A stretch of DNA of 64,000 bases from Nocardioides pinisoli (GTDB lineage Bacteria; Actinomycetota; Actinomycetes; Propionibacteriales; Nocardioidaceae), in the NCBI RefSeq assembly GCF_024199985.1, contig NZ_JANARS010000008.1:124001-188000 (forward strand), read 5' to 3'. The first letter of the stretch is position 1, and the number at the start of each line of letters is the position of its first letter. Under the pieces are notes generated by a model. That model was not told where the DNA came from. It saw only the letters and a program-made list of their open reading frames with translations, and ran no database searches. A program made the position numbers and the translations under genes. This document shows, in pieces, positions 32,154-46,399 of this stretch.

Positions 32154-33401
32154 TCAGGCGAGGCCGAGCCCGCGTGCCTCCTCCCACAGCTCGTCGCGCA
32201 CGCGGGGGTGGGCGGCGTGCTCGATGAGGTTGCGCGCCTGCTCGCGCTCGCTGCGTCCCCACATCCACGCGACCCCCTGCTCGGTGACCACCGCGCCGTG
32301 CTGGAACGACGTCACCGGCTCGTCGACGAGCGGCACGATCGTGGAGACGTCGGCGCGGGGGTGCCAGCTGCGCAGGGCCATGAACGCGCGCCCGCCCGGT
32401 GAGTGGCTGGCGCCGACCGTGAAGTCGGTCTGGCCGCCGAAGCCGCTGTAGATGCGGGTGCCGATCCGCGACGCGTTGGCCTGGTCGAACAGGTCGACCT
32501 GGAGCGCGGTGTTGATCGACGTCATGGCCGGCTGCCGGGCGATCGCGGCGGGGGAGTTGGTCGTCTCGGTGCGGAGCATCTGCACGCGTGGGTTGTCGTC
32601 GACCCAGTCGTAGAGCGCCTGGCTGCCGAACACGAACGACGTACGGACCGGCGTGCCGCGGTCGAGCGCACCGGCCTCCTCGAGGGCCAGGACGCCGTCG
32701 CTGAACATCTCGGTCCAGACCTTGAGGCCGCGACGCTCGAGGACGCCGGCGACCGTGGCGTCGGGCACCTCGCCGATGCCCGCCTGCAGGGTGGCGCCGT
32801 CGCCGATCTCGGCCGCGACGCGGGACCCGATCTGTCGCGCGTCGTCGCTCGGCGGGCGAGCCGCGTGGGTCGTCAGTGGCGCGTCCACCTCGACCCCGAG
32901 GTCCACGTCCTCGAGCGGCAGCACCGCGTCGCCGAAGGTCCACGGCATCCGCGGGTTGAGCTGGGCCACGACCAGCGCGCTGCGCGCCCGGGCCGCCTCC
33001 AGAGCGGCCGGCAGCACGTTGACCTCGAGGCCGAGCGACACCTGACCGTTGCGCGGCGTCGTGGTGTGCACCACCACGACGTCGGGGGCGAGGGGACCCT
33101 GGAAGAGGCGCGGGACCATCGACAGCCGGCACGGCACGTAGACCAGCCGGGGGTGGCGCCGGAAGCCCGGACCAACGAAGGTCGTCTCCGGCTCCACCCC
33201 GTCGTGGAGCGGCAGGTCCGGCTGCGCGTTGAGGGCGTGCAGCCGCGCCGCCGGCAGCTCGGCCAGCAGCGGGCCCAGCAGCGTGATGGGGGAGGCGAAG
33301 TTGCCACTCGTCACCACTCGCGGTCGCACGAGCGACGCGCAGTGCTCACGCACCTCCCGGACCGCCTGCTCGACCCCGACGACGCGCATGCGATCAGCCA
33401 T
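32154..33401 (-). CDS. Acetyl-CoA hydrolase/transferase family (CoA-transferase)
   Basis: 415 aa from ATG 33401; ATG 33389 is an alternative. The open frame extends to 35162 but there it is a shadow of the ABC-F gene. Family segments: RVVTSGNFASPITLLGPLLA, IGDGATLQAGIGEVPDATVA, and the region with the catalytic Glu, WTEMFSDGVLALEEAG. Also seen are NTALQVDLFDQANASRIGTR and GFGGQTDFTVGASHSPGGRA, as in 4-hydroxybutyrate/acetate CoA-transferases. It probably moves CoA between short acyl groups; the substrates are not determined. CACGCT ends 6 nt before the ATG. Confidence 0.92.
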   Translation of the reverse strand: MADRMRVVGVEQAVREVREHCASLVRPRVVTSGNFASPITLLGPLLAELPAARLHALNAQPDLPLHDGVEPETTFVGPGFRRHPRLVYVPCRLSMVPRLFQGPLAPDVVVVHTTTPRNGQVSLGLEVNVLPAALEAARARSALVVAQLNPRMPWTFGDAVLPLEDVDLGVEVDAPLTTHAARPPSDDARQIGSRVAAEIGDGATLQAGIGEVPDATVAGVLERRGLKVWTEMFSDGVLALEEAGALDRGTPVRTSFVFGSQALYDWVDDNPRVQMLRTETTNSPAAIARQPAMTSINTALQVDLFDQANASRIGTRIYSGFGGQTDFTVGASHSPGGRAFMALRSWHPRADVSTIVPLVDEPVTSFQHGAVVTEQGVAWMWGRSEREQARNLIEHAAHPRVRDELWEEARGLGLA

Positions 33402-33458
33402 GCCCCCAGCGTGGCAGCACGGCGCGGAAAACCGCTGGGCCGTCCGGCCCGGACCGCC

Positions 33459-33464
33459 TAGGCT
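33459..33464 (+). promoter_or_regulatory. -10 box TAGGCT of the ABC-F gene
   Basis: TAGGCT places the transcription start near 33471, so the mRNA begins just before the small ORF at 33475 and has a leader of about 100 nt before the ABC-F start. Confidence 0.6.
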
Positions 33465-33474
33465 GTTGGTCATC

Positions 33475-33492
33475 ATGTGGATCCACGGCTGA
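33475..33492 (+). CDS. Putative leader peptide MWIHG upstream of ABC-F
   Basis: A five-codon ORF (Met-Trp-Ile-His-Gly-stop) begins about 4 nt into the predicted transcript. It is followed by overlapping inverted repeats: GACTCGC (33496-33502) with GCGAGTC (33535-33541), and GTCCTC (33539-33544) with GAGGAC (33558-33563). The second stem buries the ABC-F Shine-Dalgarno. This resembles leaders at which antibiotic-stalled ribosomes switch on resistance ABC-F genes. It is inferred from layout only; no homologue was checked. Confidence 0.55.
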   Translation: MWIHG

Positions 33493-33569
33493 CCCGACTC
33501 GCGTCCGCGGCGGCGCCCCTGCGCCCGAGGCCCGGCGAGTCCTCCCTCCGATCCCTTGAGGACGTCCGC

Positions 33570-35219
<1,650 letters not shown>

Positions 35220-35247
35220 CCTCCTGCCGCGCCGCGGGCCCCACCGG

Positions 35248-36957
35248 TCAGGCCGAGCGACCCATCCGCACGTCCGCGGCCCCGAGGCGTGCGGCGTCGG
35301 CGGTGTGGTCGTCGGGCTGCTGCTGCGAGTCGATCTCCGCCGCGACCCGTGCGCGGTAGTGCTCGACCTCGTTCTTCGCCTGCTCGTCGCTCCACCCGAG
35401 CACCGGCGCCACCAGTGCGGCCACGTCCTCCGCGGCCGACACCCCGCGGTCGGTCGCCTCGATGGAGATCCGGGTGCGGCGGGTGAGGATGTCGTCGAGG
35501 TGCAGGGCCCCCTCCGCCTGGGCGGCGTAGCAGGCCTCCGCCCGCAGGTAGCTCGGCGCCCCCGGCAGCGGCTCGCCGAGCTCCGGGCGCTCGGCGACCA
35601 GCGCCAGGACCTCCCCGATGAGCGAGCCGTAGCGGCGCAGCAGGTGCTCGATCCGGGCGAGGTGCAGCCCCGACTCCTCGGCCAGCTGCTCCCTGCTGTT
35701 CCAGGCGGCGGCCCAGCCCTCGGCCCCCACGAGCGGGATGGTGTCGGTGCAGCACGGCGGCACCTTGCGCGGGAGGCTGTGCACGACGGCGTCGACGGCG
35801 TCCTTCGCCATCACCCGGTAGGTCGTGTACTTGCCGCCCGCCACCATCACCAGCCCGGCGACCGGCGAGACCACCGCGTGCTCCCGGGAGAGCTGGCTGG
35901 TGTCGTCGGACTCCCCGGACAGCAGCGGCCGCAGCCCGGCGTAGACCCCGACCACGTCCTCGTGCGTCAACGGCGTCTGCAGCAGCGCGTTGGCGTGGTC
36001 GAGCAGGTAGTCCACGTCGGAGCGGCTCGCCGCCGGGTGCGCGAGGTCGAGCTCCCAGTCGGTGTCGGTCGTGCCGATGATCCAGTGGCTGTCCCACGGG
36101 ATGATGAACAGCACGCTCTTCTCGGTGCGGCTGATGATGCCGGTCTGCGAGCGGATCCGGTCGCGCGGCACCACGATGTGCACGCCCTTGGAGGCGCGCA
36201 CGTTGATCTGCCCGCGGCCACCCACCATGTCCTGGATGTCGTCGGTCCACACACCGGCGGCGTTGATGGTCTGGCGGGCCTCCACCTCGACCTGCTCACC
36301 GGACTCGAGGTCCAGCACCCGCGCACCCGTCACCCGGTCGCCCTCGCGCAGGAAGCCGGTGACGCGGGCGCTGGTGGCGACGTGCGCGCCGTAGTCGGCT
36401 GCCGTGCGCGCCAGCATCATCGTGTGGCGGGCGTCGTCGACTTGGCCGTCGTAGTACTGGATCGCACCGACGAGGGCGTCCTTGCGCAGCGACGGGAACT
36501 CGCGCAGCGCCTGGCGCCGGGTGAGGTGCCGGTGGCTCGGCACCCCGTGGCGTCCGCCCAGCGTGTCGTAGAGGAGCACGCCGCTGCCGACGTAGAACCT
36601 CTCCCACACCCGGTGCGTGAGGGGGTAGAGGAACGGCACCGGCCGCGCCAGGTGCGGGCAGAGCCGGTTGAGGATCAGCGACCGCTCGCGCAGCGCCTCC
36701 CGCACCAGGCCGAAGTCGAGCTGCTCGAGGTAGCGCAGCCCTCCGTGCACGAGCTTGCTCGAGCGGGAGGAGGTGCCCGCGGCGTAGTCGCGCGCCTCGA
36801 CCAGCCCGACGCGCAGCCCGCGGGTCGCGGCGTCGAGGGCGGCGCCGGCCCCCACGACGCCACCGCCGATGACGAGCACGTCGAGCGGCTCGCGGGTCAT
36901 CTCCCTCAGGGCGTCCGCACGTTGCTGGGGGTCGAGCCTCACTGCAGTCCTGCTCAT
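35248..36957 (-). CDS. glpD: Glycerol-3-phosphate dehydrogenase (FAD, quinone-linked)
   Basis: 569 aa from ATG 36957 (GAGG 5 nt upstream); a GTG at 36975 overlapping glpK is a weaker option. The FAD-binding motif DVLVIGGGVVGAGAALDAAT is near the start, followed by SSRSSKLVHGGLRYLEQLDF, VRASKGVHIVVPRD and FIIPWDSHWIIGTTDTDW. The C-terminal DAO_C domain has an extended acidic tail. Oxidises glycerol 3-phosphate to DHAP at the membrane. Last gene of the glpF-glpK-glpD operon. Confidence 0.96.
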   Translation of the reverse strand: MSRTAVRLDPQQRADALREMTREPLDVLVIGGGVVGAGAALDAATRGLRVGLVEARDYAAGTSSRSSKLVHGGLRYLEQLDFGLVREALRERSLILNRLCPHLARPVPFLYPLTHRVWERFYVGSGVLLYDTLGGRHGVPSHRHLTRRQALREFPSLRKDALVGAIQYYDGQVDDARHTMMLARTAADYGAHVATSARVTGFLREGDRVTGARVLDLESGEQVEVEARQTINAAGVWTDDIQDMVGGRGQINVRASKGVHIVVPRDRIRSQTGIISRTEKSVLFIIPWDSHWIIGTTDTDWELDLAHPAASRSDVDYLLDHANALLQTPLTHEDVVGVYAGLRPLLSGESDDTSQLSREHAVVSPVAGLVMVAGGKYTTYRVMAKDAVDAVVHSLPRKVPPCCTDTIPLVGAEGWAAAWNSREQLAEESGLHLARIEHLLRRYGSLIGEVLALVAERPELGEPLPGAPSYLRAEACYAAQAEGALHLDDILTRRTRISIEATDRGVSAAEDVAALVAPVLGWSDEQAKNEVEHYRARVAAEIDSQQQPDDHTADAARLGAADVRMGRSA

Positions 36958-36964
36958 CGCGTCC

Positions 36965-38482
36965 TCACTCCACATCGACCCAGTCGAGGGTCCTCGTCAC
37001 GGCCTTCTGCCAGCCGCGGTAGCCCTCGGCACGCTGCTCCTCCGACCACTGCGGCTCCCACCTCTTGTCCTCGTTCCAGTTCTTGCGCAGCTCCTCGCGG
37101 TCGGACCAGAAGCCCACCGCGAGCCCTGCCGCGTACGCCGCTCCGAGGGCGGTCGTCTCGGCTACCACCGGCTTGCTCACCGGCACCCCGAGCACGTCGG
37201 CCTGGATCTGCATGCACAGGTCGTTGGCGGTCACGCCGCCGTCGACCTTCAGCACCTCCAGCTTCACGCCGGAGTCCTTCTCCATGGCGTCGGCCACGTC
37301 GCGGCTCTGGTAGCAGATCGCCTCGAGCGTAGCCCGCGCCACGTGGGCGTTGGTGTTGAAGCGCGACAGCCCGACGATCGCCCCGCGGGCGTCCGAGCGC
37401 CAGTAGGGCGCGAAGAGGCCGGAGAACGCCGGCACGAAGTAGACCCCGCCGTTGTCCTCGACCTGGCGGGCGAGGGACTCGCTCTGCGAGGCGCCGCTGA
37501 TGATGCCGAGCTGGTCGCGCAGCCACTGCACCGCCGACCCGGTCACCGCGATCGACCCCTCGAGGGCGTAGACCGGGGCCTCGTCGCCGAACTGGTAGCA
37601 GACCGTGGTGAGCAGGCCGTTGTCGGAGCGGACCAGCTCGGTGCCGGTGTTGAGCAGTAGGAAGTTGCCCGTCCCGTAGGTGTTCTTGGCCTCGCCGGGC
37701 GCGAGGCAGACCTGGCCGACCATCGCGGCCTGCTGGTCGCCGAGCGCCGCGGTCAGCGGCACCTCGGCGCCGAGCGGCCCGTTCGCCAGCGTCATGCCGT
37801 AGGGCTCGGGCGAGGACGAGGGCCGGATCTCGGGGAGCATCTGCCGGGGGATGTCGAAGAAGCCGAGGAGCTCGTCGTCCCAGTCCAGCGTCTCGAGGTC
37901 CATGAGCATGGTGCGGCTGGCGTTGGTGACGTCGGTGACGTGCACGCCGCCGTCGGTGCCCCCGGTGAGGTTCCACAGGAGCCAGCTGTCCGTCGTGCCG
38001 AAGACCGCCTCGCCGGCCTCGGCCGCCTCGCGGACGCCGTCGACGTTCTCGAGGATCCACTGGATCTTGCCGCCGGCGAAGTACGTCGCGGGCGGCAGGC
38101 CGGCCTTGCGCCGGATCACGTCACCGCGGCCGTCGCGGTCCAGCGCGCTCGCGATCCGGTCGGTGCGGGTGTCCTGCCACACGATGGCGTTGTAGTAAGG
38201 ACGCCCGGTGACCTTGTTCCACACCACCGTGGTCTCGCGCTGGTTGGTGATGCCGAGCGCGGCGAGGTCCGAGCCGCTCATCCCGGCGCGCGCCAGCGTG
38301 GTCTTGATGACCGAGCTGGTGCGCTCCCAGATCTCGAACGGGGAGTGCTCGACCCAGCCCGCCTGTGGCATCACCTGCTCGTGCTCGAGCTGGTGGCGGG
38401 CGATCTCGTTGCCGCCGTGGTCGAAGATCATGAAGCGCGTGCTGGTGGTGCCCTGGTCGATGGCGCCGACGTAGTCAGCCAT
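36965..38482 (-). CDS. glpK: Glycerol kinase 1
   Basis: 505 aa, FGGY kinase with full-length architecture. ATP motif [20 protein letters not shown], substrate segment [52 protein letters not shown] and [20 protein letters not shown]. Phosphorylates glycerol entering through GlpF. AGGAGG is about 8 nt upstream of the ATG. A second glycerol kinase lies at 40283 on the other strand. Confidence 0.97.
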   Translation of the reverse strand: MADYVGAIDQGTTSTRFMIFDHGGNEIARHQLEHEQVMPQAGWVEHSPFEIWERTSSVIKTTLARAGMSGSDLAALGITNQRETTVVWNKVTGRPYYNAIVWQDTRTDRIASALDRDGRGDVIRRKAGLPPATYFAGGKIQWILENVDGVREAAEAGEAVFGTTDSWLLWNLTGGTDGGVHVTDVTNASRTMLMDLETLDWDDELLGFFDIPRQMLPEIRPSSSPEPYGMTLANGPLGAEVPLTAALGDQQAAMVGQVCLAPGEAKNTYGTGNFLLLNTGTELVRSDNGLLTTVCYQFGDEAPVYALEGSIAVTGSAVQWLRDQLGIISGASQSESLARQVEDNGGVYFVPAFSGLFAPYWRSDARGAIVGLSRFNTNAHVARATLEAICYQSRDVADAMEKDSGVKLEVLKVDGGVTANDLCMQIQADVLGVPVSKPVVAETTALGAAYAAGLAVGFWSDREELRKNWNEDKRWEPQWSEEQRAEGYRGWQKAVTRTLDWVDVE

Positions 38483-38518
38483 GGTGCGTTCCTCCTGTGG
38501 GTCGGGCGGTGCGATGGG

Positions 38519-39352
38519 TCAGGCGTGGGTGGGGGTGTGCTCGTCGGTGGGGAGCCGGCCGGCCTCCTGGGGCTCGTCCTCGTCGGGCAGGAAGAGGCTG
38601 AGCCCGCGGTAGGCGGCGGCGCCGATGAGGCCACCGATGAGCGGCGCGATCAGCGGCACCCAGAAGTAGAGCTCACCGCGCTGGTCCTCGAAGGCCGTGT
38701 CGTAGCCCGTGGCGAAGCTGGCCAGGCGGGGGCCGAGGTCGCGCGCGGGGTTGATGGCGTAGCCGGCGTTGGTGCCCCAGGCCATGCCGATCGCGACGAC
38801 GATCAGGCCGATGACGATCGGGGCGAGGGTGGCGACGGGCGCGCTGTTGCGGACGTCGGTGACCGCGAGGACCAGGAACAGCAGGATGGCCGTGCCGACG
38901 ACCTGGTCGAGGAAGGCGGTGCTCGTCGAGATGTCGAGCGAGCCGTTGCCGGGGAGCGTGGAGAAGATGCCCTGCGTGGCGATCGTCAGGTCGGGGTCGA
39001 CGAGGGCGATGGCGTCGGCGTAGATCCCGCGCACGATCAGCGCCGCCACGAACGCGCCCGCGGTCTGGGCGATGGCGTACGGCAGCACCTTGCGCCACTC
39101 GAAGTCACCGAAGGCGGCGAGCGCGAGGCTCACGGCCGGGTTGAGGTGGGCACCGCTGATCCGCGCCGCCACGTAGACGCCGAAGGTCACCCCGAGCCCC
39201 CAGGCCCAGGCGATCGAGTCGTGGTCGCCGAGTGCGCCGTCCCCGGTGACGACCTGCGCCACCACACCGACGCCCATCAGGATCAGGATCATCGTCCCTG
39301 CGAACTCGGCGACCACCTCGCCGAGCAACGTCCTTCGTCCGAAACTGGTCAT
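38519..39352 (-). CDS. glpF: Glycerol uptake facilitator (MIP family)
   Basis: 277 aa from ATG 39352, preceded by GAGGAG; the extra upstream frame crosses the operator region and is rejected. Six transmembrane segments and two half-helices with NPA motifs: GAHLNPAVSLAL and YAINPARDLGPR. The Asp after the second NPAR is the marker of glycerol-conducting aquaglyceroporins, as opposed to water channels. First gene of the glpF-glpK-glpD operon, with IclR-type operators upstream. Confidence 0.95.
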   Translation of the reverse strand: MTSFGRRTLLGEVVAEFAGTMILILMGVGVVAQVVTGDGALGDHDSIAWAWGLGVTFGVYVAARISGAHLNPAVSLALAAFGDFEWRKVLPYAIAQTAGAFVAALIVRGIYADAIALVDPDLTIATQGIFSTLPGNGSLDISTSTAFLDQVVGTAILLFLVLAVTDVRNSAPVATLAPIVIGLIVVAIGMAWGTNAGYAINPARDLGPRLASFATGYDTAFEDQRGELYFWVPLIAPLIGGLIGAAAYRGLSLFLPDEDEPQEAGRLPTDEHTPTHA

Positions 39353-39430
39353 GCCCGCCAACTCCTCGAGTGTTGTCCTGCACGGGCTGCGCAGACTAGG
39401 GACGACGTGACGGGCACCACAACGGGCGTC

Positions 39431-39447
39431 GTTCGACATGGTCGAAC
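39431..39447. promoter_or_regulatory. Palindromic operator 1, probable IclR/GylR-type site
   Basis: GTTCGACATGGTCGAAC, a perfect 7+3+7 palindrome between glpF and the divergent IclR gene. Confidence 0.7.
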
Positions 39448-39455
39448 GCTTCGCC

Positions 39456-39472
39456 GTTCGGCGATGTCGAAC
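39456..39472. promoter_or_regulatory. Palindromic operator 2, probable IclR/GylR-type site
   Basis: GTTCGGCGATGTCGAAC, an imperfect copy of operator 1, 25 bp away centre to centre. Two half-similar sites in tandem suit a tetrameric IclR protein. Confidence 0.6.
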
Positions 39473-39497
39473 CCGTCGTCCCGGTCGTGTCGCAGGC

Positions 39498-40286
39498 ATG
39501 AGTAACCTGCATCACATGCCGGGACGGGTGCAGTCGGTCGAACGGGCGGCCGCGATCCTCCAGGTCCTGGCCGTCGAGGCGCAGCCGACGCCGCTCCACC
39601 ACCTCGCCGCCGCGCTCGGCCTGGCCAAGGGCACCGCCCACGGCCTGCTCCAGACGCTCAAGGACGTCGGCTTCGTGGACCAGGACGAGGAGTCCGGGCT
39701 CTACGCCATCGGCGCCGGGCTGCTGGAGCTCGCGGCACCCAAGCTGGACCACAACGAGCTGCGCTCGCGCGCGCTCAACTGGACCGACGCCCTGGCCGGG
39801 CGCACCCACCTCGCGGTCCTCGTCGGCACCCTCGAGGGGGACCACGTCGTCGTGGTGCACCACGTGCTCCGGTCCGACGAGTCGCCCGTGACGACCACGA
39901 CCGGCGCGGCACTGCCGCTGCACGGCAGCGCGCTCGGCAAGGTGCTGCTCGCCCACGACCCCCGCGCGATGCGCTCCGCGCGGGCCGGTGAGCTCGAGAG
40001 CCGCACCTACCGCACCGTCGTCGACTGGCCCGCCCTCCAGCGCCAGCTCGCCGACGTCCGCGACGTGGGCTGGGCAGCCGAGGTGGAGGAGCGTGAGCCC
40101 GGGGTTGCCGCACTGGCCGCACCCGTGCGGGACCGCTCGGGCTACGTCGTGGCCGCGATCGGGGTCGAGGGCGCGCCCGACGAGCTCTGCGACACCCGGC
40201 TGCGCCCCCGCCCGGCCCTGGCGCGCCAGGTCACGGACGCCGCACGCGCGGTGTCGCGCGAGCTCGGCCACGGGCGACGCACGTGA
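39498..40286 (+). CDS. IclR family regulator of glycerol genes (GylR-like)
   Basis: 262 aa from ATG 39498; ATG 39516 is an alternative, and the longer frame passes through the operators. N-terminal winged helix: VQSVERAAAILQVLAVEAQP, LHHLAAALGLAKGTAHGLLQ. C-terminal ligand-binding domain: THLAVLVGTLEGDHVVVVHH, LPLHGSALGKVLLAHD and GVAALAAPVRDRSGYVVAAI. Divergent from glpF and overlapping glpK2, so most likely it senses glycerol or glycerol 3-phosphate, as Streptomyces GylR does. The tandem palindromes upstream should let it control both directions and itself. Confidence 0.93.
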   Translation: MSNLHHMPGRVQSVERAAAILQVLAVEAQPTPLHHLAAALGLAKGTAHGLLQTLKDVGFVDQDEESGLYAIGAGLLELAAPKLDHNELRSRALNWTDALAGRTHLAVLVGTLEGDHVVVVHHVLRSDESPVTTTTGAALPLHGSALGKVLLAHDPRAMRSARAGELESRTYRTVVDWPALQRQLADVRDVGWAAEVEEREPGVAALAAPVRDRSGYVVAAIGVEGAPDELCDTRLRPRPALARQVTDAARAVSRELGHGRRT

Positions 40287-41833
40287 GCCGCTCCTTCGTG
40301 GCGGCCATCGACCAGGGGACGACCTCCACCCGCTGCCTGCTCTTCGACCGCGACGGCCGGATGGTCTCGGTGGCACAGCGCCCGCACCAGCAGCACTACC
40401 CGCGCCCGGGCTGGGTCGAGCACGACGCGGCCGAGATCTGGCGGATCACCCGCGAGCTGCTGCCCCAGGCCCTCGACGACGCCGCCGTCGACCCGGGCGA
40501 GGTGGTGTCGCTTGGCGTGACCAACCAGCGGGAGACGACAGTGGTGTGGGACCGCGCCACCGGTGAGCCGGTCGGCCCGGCGATCGTCTGGCAGGACGTC
40601 CGCACGGCCGACCGCCTGGGCGAGCTCACCGACCACGTCGACGAGTCCTGGCTCGCCGAGCGCACCGGCCTGCCGCTGTCCTCCTACCCCTCGGGTCCCA
40701 AGCTGCGCTGGCTGCTCGACGGTGACCCGGCACTCCGCGAGCGCGCGCAGGCGGGGGAGCTGCTCTTCGGCACCATGGACACCTGGCTGGTGTGGAACCT
40801 CACCGGCGGGCTGCACGTGACCGACGTGACCAACGCGAGCCGCACCCTGCTGATGGACCTGCGCACGCTCGCGTGGGACCCCGAGCTGCTGGCGTGCATG
40901 CACGTCCCGGTCAGCATGCTGCCCGAGATCCGGCCCTCCATCGGTGTCGTCGGCACGACCCGTCACGGCGTGCCGGGCATCCCCATCGGAGCCCTCGTCG
41001 GCGACCAGCAGGCGTCGCTGCTGGGGCAGACCGCGTTCGACGCCGGCGAGGCGAAGTGCACCTTCGGCACCGGCAGCTTCCTCCTCCTCAACACCGGCAC
41101 CGAGATCGTCCGCTCCACCTCGGGCCTCATCACGACGCTCGCCGCGAACGCCGAGGGCGAGCCGGCGACGTACGCCCTCGAGGGGTCCGTCGCGGCCGCG
41201 GGCTCCCTGGTGGAGTGGTGCCGCACCAGCCTGGGCCTGATCCGCACCGCACCCGAGATCGAGACCCTGGCGGGCACGGTCGCGGACAACGGCGGGTGCG
41301 TGATCGTGCCGGCGTTCTCCGGGCTCTACGCACCGCACTGGGAGCCGGACGCGCAGGGCACCGTCCTGGGGCTGACGTCCTACATCGAGAAGGGCCACCT
41401 GGCCCGCGCGGTGCTCGAAGCGGTGGCGTGGCAGACCCGCGACGTCGTGGACGCGATGACCCAGGACGCGGGATCGGCGATGGCCTTCCTCGCCGTCGAC
41501 GGCGGGATGACGGCCAACAACCTGCTCATGCAGACCGTCGCCGACGTCCTCGACGTGCCGGTGATCCGCCCGATGATGGCCGAGAGCGTGTCGCTCGGTG
41601 CGGCCTACGCGGCCGGGCTCGCGGTGGGCTACTGGTCCGACCGGAGCGTGCTCCGCTCGCACTGGCACCGGGCCGCCGAGTGGCGCTCGGAGGTCACCGC
41701 GGACGACCGCGAGCGGGCCTACGCCGCCTGGCGTGACGCGGTCGCCCTGTCCATCGCGTGGGGCCGTGGCCAGGGCGCTCGGAGGCAGGGTCCACCACGG
41801 ACGGCCGAGGTCGGCGCACCGGCGATCCACTGA
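40283..41833 (+). CDS. glpK: Glycerol kinase 2
   Basis: 516 aa, GTG start overlapping the iclR stop by 4 nt. All FGGY glycerol-kinase motifs are intact: [73 protein letters not shown] and [20 protein letters not shown]. It is clearly diverged from the kinase at 36965, so this is an old duplication or a separate acquisition rather than a recent copy. The C-terminal ~20 residues are an extra basic tail. Co-translation with the regulator is unusual. Confidence 0.93.
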   Translation: MSRSFVAAIDQGTTSTRCLLFDRDGRMVSVAQRPHQQHYPRPGWVEHDAAEIWRITRELLPQALDDAAVDPGEVVSLGVTNQRETTVVWDRATGEPVGPAIVWQDVRTADRLGELTDHVDESWLAERTGLPLSSYPSGPKLRWLLDGDPALRERAQAGELLFGTMDTWLVWNLTGGLHVTDVTNASRTLLMDLRTLAWDPELLACMHVPVSMLPEIRPSIGVVGTTRHGVPGIPIGALVGDQQASLLGQTAFDAGEAKCTFGTGSFLLLNTGTEIVRSTSGLITTLAANAEGEPATYALEGSVAAAGSLVEWCRTSLGLIRTAPEIETLAGTVADNGGCVIVPAFSGLYAPHWEPDAQGTVLGLTSYIEKGHLARAVLEAVAWQTRDVVDAMTQDAGSAMAFLAVDGGMTANNLLMQTVADVLDVPVIRPMMAESVSLGAAYAAGLAVGYWSDRSVLRSHWHRAAEWRSEVTADDRERAYAAWRDAVALSIAWGRGQGARRQGPPRTAEVGAPAIH

Positions 41834-41839
41834 TAGGCT
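41834..41839 (+). promoter_or_regulatory. -10 box TAGGCT of the carA operon
   Basis: TAGGCT overlaps the end of the glpK2 region; a start near 41846 gives a leader of about 53 nt before carA. Confidence 0.55.
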
Positions 41840-41850
41840 CGGCGCGGCTC

Positions 41851-41893
41851 GAACATCCTTTAACGATCCGTCCCGTGAGGCGGAGAAGGAGGT
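41851..41893 (+). promoter_or_regulatory. PyrR-binding RNA leader upstream of carA
   Basis: Nearly identical to the leader before pyrR (only a few differences over about 45 nt). It contains TCCCGTGAGG (41871-41880), matching UCCNGNGAGG, within the stem CCGTC/GGCGG, and the Shine-Dalgarno AAGGAGG (41886-41892) 6 nt before ATG. PyrR-UMP should therefore repress carA and the genes coupled to it by blocking ribosome entry. Confidence 0.85.
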
Positions 41894-41898
41894 ACGGC

Positions 41899-43071
41899 AT
41901 GGCTCTGCCTGCCCCTGCCCAGACCCCGTCTGGCACCCGATCTGGCACCCGATCGGCGCTGCTGGTCCTCGAGGACGGACGCACCTTCCGCGGTGAGTCC
42001 TTCGGCGCCGAGGGCGAGACCTTCGGCGAGGCGGTCTTCTCCACCGGCATGTCCGGCTACCAGGAGACGCTGACCGACCCCAGCTATCACCGCCAGGTCG
42101 TCGTGATGACGGCCCCGCACGTCGGCAACACCGGCATGAACGACGAGGACACCGAGTCCTCGCGCATCTGGGTGGCCGGCTACGTCGTGCGCGACCCCGC
42201 CCGGGTCCCCAGCAACTGGCGCAGCGTGCGGACCCTCGACGACGACCTCCGCGACCAGGGAGTCGTGGGCATCAGCGGCGTCGACACCCGCGCGCTGACG
42301 CGCCACCTGCGCGAGCGCGGCGCGATGCGGGTGGGCATCTCCACGACGGAGAACGACCCCGAGCGGCTGCTGCAGCGGGTGCTGGAGTCCGGCGAGATGG
42401 CCGGCTCCAACCTGAGCGAGGCGGTCTCCACGCCCGAGGCCTACGTGGTCCCGGCGCAGGGGGAGCGGCGCTTCACCGTCGCGGCCCTCGACCTCGGCAT
42501 CAAGTCCAACACCCCGCGGATGCTGAGCGAGCGCGGGGTCGAGGTGCACGTGCTCCCGGCGACGACGACCCTCGAGGACGTCAGGGCCGTCGCTCCCGAC
42601 GGGCTCTTCTTCTCCAACGGCCCCGGCGACCCGGCGGCCACCACCGCCCAGGTGCAGCTGCTGCAGGACGCGCTGCGCGCCGGCATCCCCTACTTCGGGA
42701 TCTGCTTCGGCAACCAGCTCTTCGGCCGGGCGCTGGGCTTCGGCACCTACAAGCTCAAGTACGGCCACCGGGGCATCAACCAGCCGGTCATGGACCGCAC
42801 CACCGGGAAGGTCGAGGTCACCGCCCACAACCACGGGTTCGCCGTCGACGCGCCGATGGAGGGCTCGACGAGCACCGAGTTCGGTGACGTCACGGTCAGC
42901 CACGTGTGCCTGAACGACGACGTCGTCGAGGGGCTCGAGCTCCGCGACGCCGACGGGCGGCTGACCAGCTTCTCGGTGCAGTACCACCCCGAGGCCGCCG
43001 CCGGTCCCCACGACGCGGCCTACCTCTTCGACAGGTTCGTGGACCTGATGACCGAGCGGAAGGACGCCTGA
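41899..43071 (+). CDS. carA: Carbamoyl-phosphate synthase small subunit (glutaminase)
   Basis: 390 aa from ATG 41899. Hydrolyses glutamine for CarB. Catalytic triad in [20 protein letters not shown] (Cys) and [14 protein letters not shown] (His/Glu); the N-terminal domain has [20 protein letters not shown] and [17 protein letters not shown]. Near the start a 12-bp exact duplication TCTGGCACCCGA (41929-41952) gives SGTRSGTRS, lengthening a non-conserved N-terminus. Start of the second pyr block; one nt separates it from carB. Confidence 0.97.
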   Translation: MALPAPAQTPSGTRSGTRSALLVLEDGRTFRGESFGAEGETFGEAVFSTGMSGYQETLTDPSYHRQVVVMTAPHVGNTGMNDEDTESSRIWVAGYVVRDPARVPSNWRSVRTLDDDLRDQGVVGISGVDTRALTRHLRERGAMRVGISTTENDPERLLQRVLESGEMAGSNLSEAVSTPEAYVVPAQGERRFTVAALDLGIKSNTPRMLSERGVEVHVLPATTTLEDVRAVAPDGLFFSNGPGDPAATTAQVQLLQDALRAGIPYFGICFGNQLFGRALGFGTYKLKYGHRGINQPVMDRTTGKVEVTAHNHGFAVDAPMEGSTSTEFGDVTVSHVCLNDDVVEGLELRDADGRLTSFSVQYHPEAAAGPHDAAYLFDRFVDLMTERKDA

Positions 43072-43072
43072 C

Positions 43073-46395
<3,323 letters not shown>

Positions 46396-46399
<4 letters not shown>

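Noticed and set aside
39431..39472. LexA boxes near glpF
   Set aside because: The motif is GTTCGA...TCGAAC, the reverse arrangement of the SOS box TCGAAC-N4-GTTCGA, and the half-site spacing differs.
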